The notes beneath the pieces were generated by a model. That model saw only the letters and a list, made by a program, of their open reading frames with translations, was not told the DNA's origin and ran no database searches. This document shows positions 42,701 through 49,662 of a stretch of 49,662 nucleotides of DNA, piece after piece. The position numbers and the translations under genes are program-made. Source of the stretch: a bacterium (GTDB lineage Bacteria; Hinthialibacterota; Hinthialibacteria; Hinthialibacterales; Hinthialibacteraceae); the NCBI GenBank assembly GCA_016125385.1, contig WGLV01000065.1, forward strand, positions 1 through 49,662. Direction: 5' to 3'. Each line of letters begins with the position of its first letter. Within the stretch, counting starts at the first letter, position 1.

Positions 42701-44528
42701 CGTAGGCGCCGCCCGCTTTCCATACGGCAAGCAGGGCGATCAGCATTTCAAACGAGCGTTCTAAACAGACACCGACACGCGACTCGACTCCAACGCCTGT
42801 TGAACGCAAATAACGCGCAAGCCGGTTGGCGCTGCGATTCAACTCATCATACGTAACGGTAACTTCATCCAGCTCGAGAGCATTGGCTTCGGGCGTACGG
42901 CGCGCCTGTTCTTCAATATGCTGATGAATCAGCAGCGGTTCCGGCAATGGCGCCCGCGTAGCGTTCCATTCATGCAGGACTCCGCGGCGCTCTTCGGTGG
43001 TCATCCAGTCCGTTTGAAAAACGGGTTGGTTACTTGCTTCAATCATTGCGATCAAAGTCAACCGCAGATGCTCCGCCATGCGACGTACGGTTTCCGCGTC
43101 GAACAGATCGAGGCTGTAGCCCACTTCGCCGAGCAATCCATCGCCGGTTTCAACAAAAGAAAAGGTCAGGTCGAATTTTTCCGTTTCGGCCTGCATGGGA
43201 ATCGGTTCGATGCGCAGCCCTGGCAATTCGAAGCGTGAGGCGGGCGCATTCTGCAGGATGAGCATCACCTGAAACAGGGGTGAGTAACTAAGCGTGCGCT
43301 GGGGTTGAAGCGCGTTGACGATTTCTTCAAACGGGACGTCCTGACGCGCGTACGCATCAAGGGCGATGAGACGAACCCGATTCAACAATTGTATGAAATC
43401 CGGTTCATCGCCGAGATCGATACGAAAGACCAGCGTATTGAGAAACAGGCCGATCAGCGATTCAAGCGTTCTGGAAGGCCGATTCGCGACAGGAGTTCCG
43501 ATGGTCAGGTCTCTCTGGCCGCTATAGCGCGACAACACAATCGACAGGCCCGTCATTAACGTCATAAACAGCGTCGCACCGGAGCGGCGGCTGAGTTCAT
43601 TCAGGCTCGATAACAAAGCGGCGTCGATATGAAAAGTTTCAACCCTCCCCCGAAACGACTGAACGGGCGGGCGGGGCCGGTCGGTGGGAAGGGCCAGAAG
43701 CGGCGGAGCACCGCGCAAAGTCTCGATCCACTCATCCAGACGGGCCTTAAGCCCGCCTTCTTTCATCCAGCGGCGTTGATGGTACGCGTAATCGATAAAC
43801 TGGATCGGTAATTCTTTTACATCTGGCGGAGCATTCTCAGAACGCGCCCGATAAAACTCAATCAACTCGTTTACGAATACGCCCATCGACCAACCATCGG
43901 CGACGATGTGATGAAAGGTCAGAAACAGCAAATACTCTTCGTCTTTCAAGCGCAGCAACCCCACTCTCCAGAGCGGAGCATGAGCCAGGTCGAAAACGTA
44001 TGATGACTCGGCGCCAATGCGCTCATGGACGGAAGTTTCGATCTGGCTTGGCGGCAAGCCACGTTCGTCATCTCGCCAGAGAGGGATGTCAATATCATCC
44101 AGCACGGATTGAACGGGACGCCCGTTCGGACTGGGGATGGCGGTTCTGAGAACGGCATGGCGGCGAGCGATTTGTGCAAGAGCCCATGTCAACGCGTCTT
44201 CATTCAGGCTTCCGTTTAATCGCCATACGGAGGATATGTTATACGCGGCGCCCGCCCCTTCCAGCTGATGAAGAAACCAGAAGCGTTCCTGCGATGAGGA
44301 AAGGGGGATGTCAACGCCCTCCGGCGCTTTTTCGAAGCGCGGCGCCGAGCCTGGCGCCTCCATGTATTTCAATACGGCGATCAATTCCGGCTTACGCGCG
44401 CGAAGCTCATCCATCAAATCGCCCGACAGAACGCCTTCAGGCGCGTTGAAACGCAGTTTTCCATCATCCATCCAAAGATGAACGTCGAGCGACTGGAGAT
44501 GAGAAAGCAGATCGCCGACCGTTCTCAT
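39771..44528 (-). CDS. NRPS module TubC-C-A-T-E, predicted D-Ser
   Basis: 1585 residues. Residues 1-53 are a TubC-type docking domain (LLSHLQSLDVHLWMDDGKL). C domain 72-500 with HHIVADGWS at 206-214 (LCL type). A domain about 520-1010, with TSGSTGIPKG, DLYGPTEAA and NGKIDR. Aligning by eye to GrsA positions, the pocket reads D-V-W-H-F-S-L-I-E, close to the serine code. T domain Ser1071 in LGGDSIQS; the D before S is usual ahead of epimerases. E domain 1121-1560 with HHLAIDGVS and EGHGRD and the closing LDSVLNQLEF. The start overlaps the previous stop (ATGA). Confidence 0.9.
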   Translation of the reverse strand: MRTVGDLLSHLQSLDVHLWMDDGKLRFNAPEGVLSGDLMDELRARKPELIAVLKYMEAPGSAPRFEKAPEGVDIPLSSSQERFWFLHQLEGAGAAYNISSVWRLNGSLNEDALTWALAQIARRHAVLRTAIPSPNGRPVQSVLDDIDIPLWRDDERGLPPSQIETSVHERIGAESSYVFDLAHAPLWRVGLLRLKDEEYLLFLTFHHIVADGWSMGVFVNELIEFYRARSENAPPDVKELPIQFIDYAYHQRRWMKEGGLKARLDEWIETLRGAPPLLALPTDRPRPPVQSFRGRVETFHIDAALLSSLNELSRRSGATLFMTLMTGLSIVLSRYSGQRDLTIGTPVANRPSRTLESLIGLFLNTLVFRIDLGDEPDFIQLLNRVRLIALDAYARQDVPFEEIVNALQPQRTLSYSPLFQVMLILQNAPASRFELPGLRIEPIPMQAETEKFDLTFSFVETGDGLLGEVGYSLDLFDAETVRRMAEHLRLTLIAMIEASNQPVFQTDWMTTEERRGVLHEWNATRAPLPEPLLIHQHIEEQARRTPEANALELDEVTVTYDELNRSANRLARYLRSTGVGVESRVGVCLERSFEMLIALLAVWKAGGAYVPLDPDYPQDRLSFMLDDSRVAAVITMSRHLDRLPESGRYICLDEESAKLDSLADTDLPPVQTPDNLAYVIYTSGSTGIPKGVMNAHRGVCNRLLWGQTMFPLTPRDRVVQKTPFSFDVSVWELFWPLMTGATLVIARPGGHRDAAYIMELVQRRKITVIHFVAPMLRVFLEQEGVERCRTVKRVFTSGEALPYETMTLFFQRLGAELHDLYGPTEAAIEVSHWACRPEYDRPIVPIGRPIQNVRLYVLDPWLNPCPVGVPGELFIGGVCVARGYHRRPALTGEMFLPDPYAPSPGARMYRTGDSVRWLPSGEIEFFGRLDSQIKIRGFRVELGEIEAALSSLPEVREAIVLLREDAPGVKKIVGYLLADKRGEMAILNSLKRKLPEYMVPSALLYLDEWPLSPNGKIDRSALPAPVFQSESARYTPPGTPVEKALADIWVDVLGVERAGLHDNFFMLGGDSIQSAQVIARARRAGYRLTHKQIFQNQTLAELASVAEPVADSISLTETVEGLLPLTPIQSYFFERCNNHPHYFNQAVFLEIPESVSIKEIERILNALIVRHDALRLRFSRSGEQWNQSAIDPTQAAPRLFEYDASGDAEQVRSERIAEYAGRVQSSLNVETGPIVAAARFNMGAGRPALCLIVIHHLAIDGVSWRVLFEEMEAIHRGEPLPPDISSSWTGWTRRLHEYTQSRRMNAAAEFWRSRTPVLSLIPHDFTVESDANTANTAESRAIILSSEDTGALLHQAASAYGVNVQETLLAALAPVLCEWMDTAQCLIHLEGHGRDFEGEGIDLSRTVGWFTTLYPVMLEPGDSKNERDLLIAMKEQSRRFARHAFEYGLLKNARPDEMSRWPHPQVAFNYLGRFDRSVASSSFILGFAEESTGPMMDPNARRLHELEIVASIHQERLRVQWIYSRALHRPETIESWMNRFENRLSRLIDHCRSNDAGALSPSEFSDVDLDQNQLDSVLNQLEFEQ

Positions 44529-47500
44529 ATTTCGCCCTCCACTCGCGTCCCTGATGCGAAAGACGGCGCCAAGGCTGAGCGGATTTGCTTGATCCGTTCA
44601 GCAAGACGATTCAGGCGGGTTTCTTCGAACACCGCACGCAATGGCAAATCGATGTTGAATGCCTCCCGGATGCGATTCATGAGTTGGGCGGCCAGCAGAG
44701 AATGTCCTCCCAACTGGAAGAAATCGTCATGGCGGGAAACTCGTTCCGTGTTAAGCAATTCTTTCCATATACCCGCTAATACTCGTTCTTCTTCCGTCGC
44801 CGGTTCTTTGTATTCATCAGCAGGGGATTTAATAGAATCAGGGGCAGGCAGCGCATTGCGGTCGATTTTTCCATTGGCGTTCAAAGGCAATGACTGCAAA
44901 GCGATGAACGCCGAAGGAATCATATAATCGGTCAGGCGTCCTCTTAAAAACGTTCGAAGACCATCCACCTCGAAGGCGCTGGAATCACGCGGAACAACGT
45001 ATGCGATTAAACGCGCGCTTTCACTGTCACGGTCAGGTGAAGAACTTTTTTGTGCGATCACCACCGCGTCCGCGATATCGGGGTGCGATTTGATCGCCGC
45101 TTCAATTTCCGCCGGCTCGATTCGATGTCCACGAATTTTGATCTGGTTATCCAAACGGCCTAAAAATTCGATTCGGCCGCCGGGGAGAAAGCGAGCCATG
45201 TCTCCGGTTTTGTACAAGCGAGCGCCGGGCGGACCAAATGGATCGGGGATAAAGCGCTCCGCGGTTAAATCGGGGCGATTGAGATATCCCCGCGACACTC
45301 CTGCTCCACCAATATACAATTCGCCGGGGACGCCAACCGGCGAGAGCCGCATCGCGCGATCTAGTATGAAAGTTTTTACATTAGCGAAAGCCGCGCCGAT
45401 TGGAACGATCCAATCGGCGGGAAGCCAACCACTTGGCTCACATTCGAAAAACGTACTATCGATGGCGGTTTCGCTGAGGCCGTAGGAGTTGATCCAGCAG
45501 GTTGTCGGAGATGAAGTCTGGATGAAATCTCGAACCTCATGAACGTACCAAACGTCCGAACCCGCGATACAACATCGAAGTGGCGGCATCGTTAGCCCAT
45601 TGCGTTTGAGATACGCAATCAGTTCACGCAGCACGGCGGGCACGAATTCGGCGCAATCGATCCGCTCCTCGCACAATAACTGATATAACCTTTCAGGAAC
45701 CAGAAGCGCTTCACGTGGGCACAAAACCAGTGATCCTCCTGAACCCAACGCGCGTAATACGTCGCCGGTAAAAACATCAAACGACACGTTCGCCATTTGG
45801 AGATGGTTTTGAACGTCTTCTTCCAGCTGATAGGCGAGCCGCCACCCATGGTACGCATTCACCGCGTTGCGATGTTCAACCATCACGCCCTTGGGCGTTC
45901 CAGTCGAGCCGGAAGTGTACACGATATACGCCAGTTGTTCGGGATCGACCGGAATTTGCAGCGGTTCGGCGCTGAATTGTTTGAGCATCTCCCATTCGGC
46001 GTCCACGTTTAACAAGGGCAGCTCGTTCATCGAGAGCATCGCCGCGGTTTCATCATCCACGATGAGGAAGGAAGCGTTTGAATCACACAACATCCACTTC
46101 AATCGCTGATTGGGCGTCTCGGCGGCGAGCGGAAGATAAGCGGCGCCGGCTTTCAGCACGCCCAACAACGCAGGAATCCACTCAAGACGTTTTCGCATAC
46201 AGACCGCAACCACGGATTCACTCGACAAGCCCGCTTCACGCAGGCGGCGCGCCACGCGGTTGGAGGCGGTCTCTAATTCAGCGTACGTCATCTTCCGCGA
46301 TCCATCGACGACCGCGAACTCACCTGGAACTCGCGCCGCCTGCCTGGTGAATAAATCAACGATCGATTCATCGGAGAATGATTCAACAGGCCCGAAACTC
46401 CATTCACTCAGCAGTGCGTTGCGTTCGGTTTCGGTCGTCATCGGCGCATCGACGACAGAACAATCGAGATCGTTCAGAAAGAAATCCAGCAGGCAGAGCA
46501 TCTGGCTGACGGCGAGGCGCCGCATCGGTTCAGGAAATACGTCCAGCGCGAATTCAAATTCAAGCGTGAAATCACCCCGTTGTTCGAAATCGGTGACCTG
46601 AAAACTGAAGGCGTCCTCCTCGTGGCGGCCATGAATTCGCTGAGCCTGAATCGGCTTTCCATCGAAGGGAGGAAACTCCATGATCTGAAGCGTGAACATG
46701 GAATCGTAGACTTTTTTACTTTTGGGATTGCGAACCGCATAAAGGTGATGTTTAAGAACCAGCGTCGTATCGAGAGCGATTTTTCGCATCAGCATCACGA
46801 AGGTATCCCCGCGTTCAAGTTCAACTCGAATGGGATGAACCTCCATGAACAGACCGATTGCATCCTTGAACTCGCGGCTTCGATTATGAAACGACGTTCC
46901 AAACGAAACGACGTCCACGCCGCTGATCCGATGGAGAAACGTACACAGCAACGCGGTGAAGAAGTGATATACGCCCGCGTTAACAGTAGAGCCGGGAATC
47001 TCGCCGTACTCGATCCGATCCAGAATACGCCGGGTACGGTCGGGGCCGATGCGATGGAAGAGACTGACAACTTCCGTCCCTCGCCGAATGGGAATTTTGC
47101 CATAATAGGGGATGGGCGGCGTCTCCAGTTGAAGACGCTTTTCCCAAAACGCGGCCGATTTGAGAGAACGAGATGATTGACGAAGCCTCCGTTCTTCATC
47201 GAGATAATCACGATAACGCGGCAAAGGGATCGGTTGCGGTTCGGCGCCCGTAGACTCCCGTTCATACAGTGAAGCCATATAAACGAATATTTGTGAAATC
47301 GACTTTCCGTCGGCAACAATGTGATGGAAATTATAAAACCAGACATACCGGTCATCGGCCAAACGCACCAGCGCTGAGTCGAATACGCACTGAGTCAGAT
47401 CGGGGACAACACGAATGCGTCGATCGACCCAATCATCAAAAGCACGCTCGGGGTTCGGCTCGCGCATCATGTCGATAAACTCCATCTCGTAATCAAGATG

Positions 47501-49228
47501 CTCAAGCACACGCTGCCTCGGGAAGCCATCGTTTTCATCAAATACAGTGCGAATAGCGTCGCTGGAATCGATCAACCTTTGAAAAGCGCGGCGAAACGCT
47601 TCAACATCCACTTTCGTATTCAGCGTGATCGCCATCGCATTGTTATACAGCGATACGTCCGGGTTCAGCTTCTGCCCCATCCAGATCAATAACTGCACAC
47701 GCGTGAGGTTTGAACGATCGGCCAATGTTTCATATTCGATCAGTTCAGTGGAGCGTGATAGAGCCGGTATTTTTGCATCGAAATGCATCCCGATATCCGA
47801 TATCGGGCGGGCGGGGGCGGTCGTTACTGATTCAAGAATCGTCTGAAAATCTCGTTCGATGATTTCTAACGTGGATTGATGAAAGATCTCAGGCTTGCTT
47901 TCAATACACCCAACAAGCGCACCGTTGGCTTCTTCCAGAAAAAGGCTGAAGTCCGTCTTAGCCGCCCCGGCTTCTACAGGCATCCATTCAGCTTCCAACC
48001 CGGAAAGCGATAGTGAAGGCACAGAAAACGTCTGTAAGGCAAACCCGATCTGGGCGTATGGAATGCGGTTTGGATGACGAGGAACGTTCATTTCCTCAAT
48101 TAGCAAATCGAATGGCATTTCTTCATGAGACTGGGCATCCATCACGGAACGGCGTACTCGCTGGAGAATATCTTCATAACTCGCGCCGCTATCCAGCGAG
48201 ACACGAATGCAAATATTATTGACGAAATCGCCAATGAGAGGTTCCAGTTCTTCACGTGTGCGGTTAGCGACCGCCGTGGCGATCACGATATCATTGCGAT
48301 CCAGCATTTTTGAAATCAGGATGGCGTAAACGGCAAGCCCAGCCATAAAAAGCGTAGCGTCGCCTGCCCGGGCGAGTTCTTTTAATTTTGCGGTTGTATT
48401 AAGCGGGATGTGAAATGTGCGCCGAGCGGCTTGAAGGGTGGAATTTGCTTTATCAAGTCGATCAGACGGAAAATCGAAATACGGCGGCACATCTTTCAAA
48501 AGGCGTTTCCAATAATCCACATCTTTTTGAAAGTATCCGTTTTGAAGGCGTTCTCGCTGCCATACGGCGAAATCAGCGTATTGAATCGGCAATTCGTTTA
48601 ATTGAGGTGAAGTAGATTCACGACAGGCGCGATACAGTTCGCTGATTTCAACGAGCAACAATCCCATCGACCAGCCATCGGCGATGATGTGATGCAGTGT
48701 TGATATCAGGACGGATTCATTTTCTTTTAGCCGCAGCAAGTGGACGCGAAACAGAGGCGGTTGTGTCAAATCAAATGGAATATTCGCCTCCGACGCAATA
48801 AAATCGTGAAGGGCGGCGAGCGAATCCGCTTGGTGCAAACCGCGCCAATCCGTCTTTCTTATTGGAAGCGAAACATGCTCCAATACACTCTGAACCGGAA
48901 GGCCTCCCTCCATCACAAATCCAGTTCGGAGGGTTTCATGCCGCTGAATCAAACCATTCAAACTTCGCTGCAGCGCGAGTTCATCCAGTTCGCCGAACAG
49001 TTTTAATGCGGAAGGGATGTTATATTCCACTCCACCGGGATTCATCTGACAATGCAACCAGATCCGCTGTTGAGCGAATGAAAGCGGCGGATTTTCAGCG
49101 CACGGGCGTTGAGAGATCGCATCATCACGGCGTGACGGCGCATCGGATCGCGACTCGCGCAGCTTGTTCAAGAGTTGCGCCCGTTGTTCAGGTGATAGAC
49201 GATCGAGGCGCGTTTTCAGATCGGTCAT
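44525..49228 (-). CDS. NRPS module C-C-A-T with tandem condensation domains, predicted Orn/Lys-like
   Basis: 1567 residues. First C domain 48-480 (HHIIADGWS at 179-187, LCL type). A second C-like domain 505-930 starts VQLLIWMGQKLNPDVSLYNN and keeps an intact HHIVADGKS at 635-643. A domain 955-1445 (TSGSTGTPKG, INSYGLSE, NGKIDR). By eye the pocket reads D-V-G-E-C-A-S-I-D, close to the ornithine code D-V-G-E-I-G-S-I-D; the Glu suits a basic side chain. T domain Ser1510 in LGGHSLLA. The role of the second C domain is not clear: a spacer, a modifying or interface domain, or a second condensation. Confidence 0.88.
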   Translation of the reverse strand: MTDLKTRLDRLSPEQRAQLLNKLRESRSDAPSRRDDAISQRPCAENPPLSFAQQRIWLHCQMNPGGVEYNIPSALKLFGELDELALQRSLNGLIQRHETLRTGFVMEGGLPVQSVLEHVSLPIRKTDWRGLHQADSLAALHDFIASEANIPFDLTQPPLFRVHLLRLKENESVLISTLHHIIADGWSMGLLLVEISELYRACRESTSPQLNELPIQYADFAVWQRERLQNGYFQKDVDYWKRLLKDVPPYFDFPSDRLDKANSTLQAARRTFHIPLNTTAKLKELARAGDATLFMAGLAVYAILISKMLDRNDIVIATAVANRTREELEPLIGDFVNNICIRVSLDSGASYEDILQRVRRSVMDAQSHEEMPFDLLIEEMNVPRHPNRIPYAQIGFALQTFSVPSLSLSGLEAEWMPVEAGAAKTDFSLFLEEANGALVGCIESKPEIFHQSTLEIIERDFQTILESVTTAPARPISDIGMHFDAKIPALSRSTELIEYETLADRSNLTRVQLLIWMGQKLNPDVSLYNNAMAITLNTKVDVEAFRRAFQRLIDSSDAIRTVFDENDGFPRQRVLEHLDYEMEFIDMMREPNPERAFDDWVDRRIRVVPDLTQCVFDSALVRLADDRYVWFYNFHHIVADGKSISQIFVYMASLYERESTGAEPQPIPLPRYRDYLDEERRLRQSSRSLKSAAFWEKRLQLETPPIPYYGKIPIRRGTEVVSLFHRIGPDRTRRILDRIEYGEIPGSTVNAGVYHFFTALLCTFLHRISGVDVVSFGTSFHNRSREFKDAIGLFMEVHPIRVELERGDTFVMLMRKIALDTTLVLKHHLYAVRNPKSKKVYDSMFTLQIMEFPPFDGKPIQAQRIHGRHEEDAFSFQVTDFEQRGDFTLEFEFALDVFPEPMRRLAVSQMLCLLDFFLNDLDCSVVDAPMTTETERNALLSEWSFGPVESFSDESIVDLFTRQAARVPGEFAVVDGSRKMTYAELETASNRVARRLREAGLSSESVVAVCMRKRLEWIPALLGVLKAGAAYLPLAAETPNQRLKWMLCDSNASFLIVDDETAAMLSMNELPLLNVDAEWEMLKQFSAEPLQIPVDPEQLAYIVYTSGSTGTPKGVMVEHRNAVNAYHGWRLAYQLEEDVQNHLQMANVSFDVFTGDVLRALGSGGSLVLCPREALLVPERLYQLLCEERIDCAEFVPAVLRELIAYLKRNGLTMPPLRCCIAGSDVWYVHEVRDFIQTSSPTTCWINSYGLSETAIDSTFFECEPSGWLPADWIVPIGAAFANVKTFILDRAMRLSPVGVPGELYIGGAGVSRGYLNRPDLTAERFIPDPFGPPGARLYKTGDMARFLPGGRIEFLGRLDNQIKIRGHRIEPAEIEAAIKSHPDIADAVVIAQKSSSPDRDSESARLIAYVVPRDSSAFEVDGLRTFLRGRLTDYMIPSAFIALQSLPLNANGKIDRNALPAPDSIKSPADEYKEPATEEERVLAGIWKELLNTERVSRHDDFFQLGGHSLLAAQLMNRIREAFNIDLPLRAVFEETRLNRLAERIKQIRSALAPSFASGTRVEGEI

Positions 49229-49232
49229 ACAG

Positions 49233-49662
49233 TTACCCGTTATTCCCTTCCACTTCGCTTAACAGCCGCATGAGTTGCTCGGAATCGGCATTTTCCAATT
49301 GTGTCCGATCCACATATTCAGATAACAAGGCGATCGTCGGGTTTTCAAAAATGCACCGCAATGTTATATCGATTTCAAATTGCTTTCGTATTCTCGAAGT
49401 TAATTGAACGGCAATGAGCGAATGCCCCCCCAGATCGAAGAAATTATCGTCAATGCCAATGTTTTGAAGATGTAATAACTCAACCCACATGGCATGAATC
49501 ATTTTTTCGGTATCGTTTTTGGGGGGTTGGGTTGGTTGGGCGGGTTGTTGGGCTTCGGGTTCGGGCAGGGCGGCCCGGTCCAGCTTGCCGTTCTCCGTCA
49601 ACGGCATCGAAGCCAGCGCCACGATCCGCGACGGCATCATGTACTCCGGAAGACGGCCGCGC
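49233..49662 (-). CDS. NRPS, 3' end (A-domain end plus T), partial
   Basis: The frame is open to the window edge. It shows the last part of an A domain (LPEYMMPSR, then ENGKLDRAAL, motif A10) and a T domain with LGGHSLIAVQL. The linker between them is Gln/Pro-rich (EPEAQQPAQPTQPPKN). It is the upstream NRPS gene of the operon, 4 bases from the next start. Specificity is outside the window. Confidence 0.9.
   Translation of the reverse strand, partial: RGRLPEYMMPSRIVALASMPLTENGKLDRAALPEPEAQQPAQPTQPPKNDTEKMIHAMWVELLHLQNIGIDDNFFDLGGHSLIAVQLTSRIRKQFEIDITLRCIFENPTIALLSEYVDRTQLENADSEQLMRLLSEVEGNNG

Overview
This window looks like a junction between two kinds of DNA. The left third (about 0-17.6 kb) has archaeal character. 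At least ten of its genes have a TATA-like box (TTTATA, TATATAA or TTTAAA) about 21-50 bases before the start codon, several placed so that the mRNA would be leaderless. It encodes a compact archaeal-type histone, small ribbon-helix-helix and winged-helix DNA-binding proteins, a tyrosine recombinase with a C-terminal zinc ribbon, a HerA/FtsK-like ATPase fused to a nuclease-like domain, a replication-relaxation-type protein and a Fic enzyme. Together these suggest an integrated plasmid-like element. From about 17.9 kb rightwards the signals are bacterial: a -24/-12 (sigma-54) promoter, a -35/-10 promoter, an outer-membrane porin ending in Phe, NsrR, and a nonribosomal peptide synthetase operon. 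A truncated sigma-54 activator at 13.8-14.7 kb is the one clearly bacterial gene inside the archaeal-looking block. I cannot tell from sequence alone whether this is inter-domain transfer or an assembly chimera. I do not name a genus; the right side fits an uncultured Gram-negative (diderm) bacterium.

Layout. 1-361: trailing end of a CRISPR array with a duplicated spacer. 0.5-3.5 kb: small regulators and the recombinase. 3.6-3.86 kb: an unannotated run of seven consecutive hairpins, probably a structured RNA. 4.0-8.5 kb: two large secreted proteins, tail to tail. 8.7-17.6 kb: Fic protein, ATPase-nuclease, membrane protein, histone, nuclease-like protein and replication-relaxation protein, with a second hairpin-rich intergenic stretch at 10.65-11.0 kb. 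17.75-18.2 and 35.66-35.9 kb: transposase remnants; two of them are copies of the same segment in direct orientation and bracket the nitrogen island. 36.16 kb: the 3' half of a tRNA-Arg. 36.5-49.7 kb: NRPS operon, running off the right edge.

The nitrogen island (18.2-35.5 kb) has two parts. The leftward operon nrtA-nrtB-nrtD-nas/nir-diflavin reductase, with convergent mobA, takes up nitrate and should reduce it to ammonium. Its nitrate reductase and siroheme nitrite reductase are one 1290-residue polypeptide. The rightward set starts with an NirB-type NAD(P)H/FAD module fused to a BFD [2Fe-2S] domain and to a membrane domain with two H-x13-H helices. Next come an 11-motif multiheme cytochrome c, a Tll0287-like heme protein, a single-domain globin and NsrR. 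This reads as a transmembrane electron conduit linked to nitric oxide or nitrite stress, and I consider it the most novel system here.

The NRPS operon (minus strand) encodes, in order of transcription, the end of an A-T module, a C-C-A-T protein with an Orn/Lys-like A-domain code, a TubC-docking C-A-T-E protein with a Ser-like code (so D-Ser), a C-T-TE protein with no A domain, and a type II thioesterase. The product cannot be named from this window.
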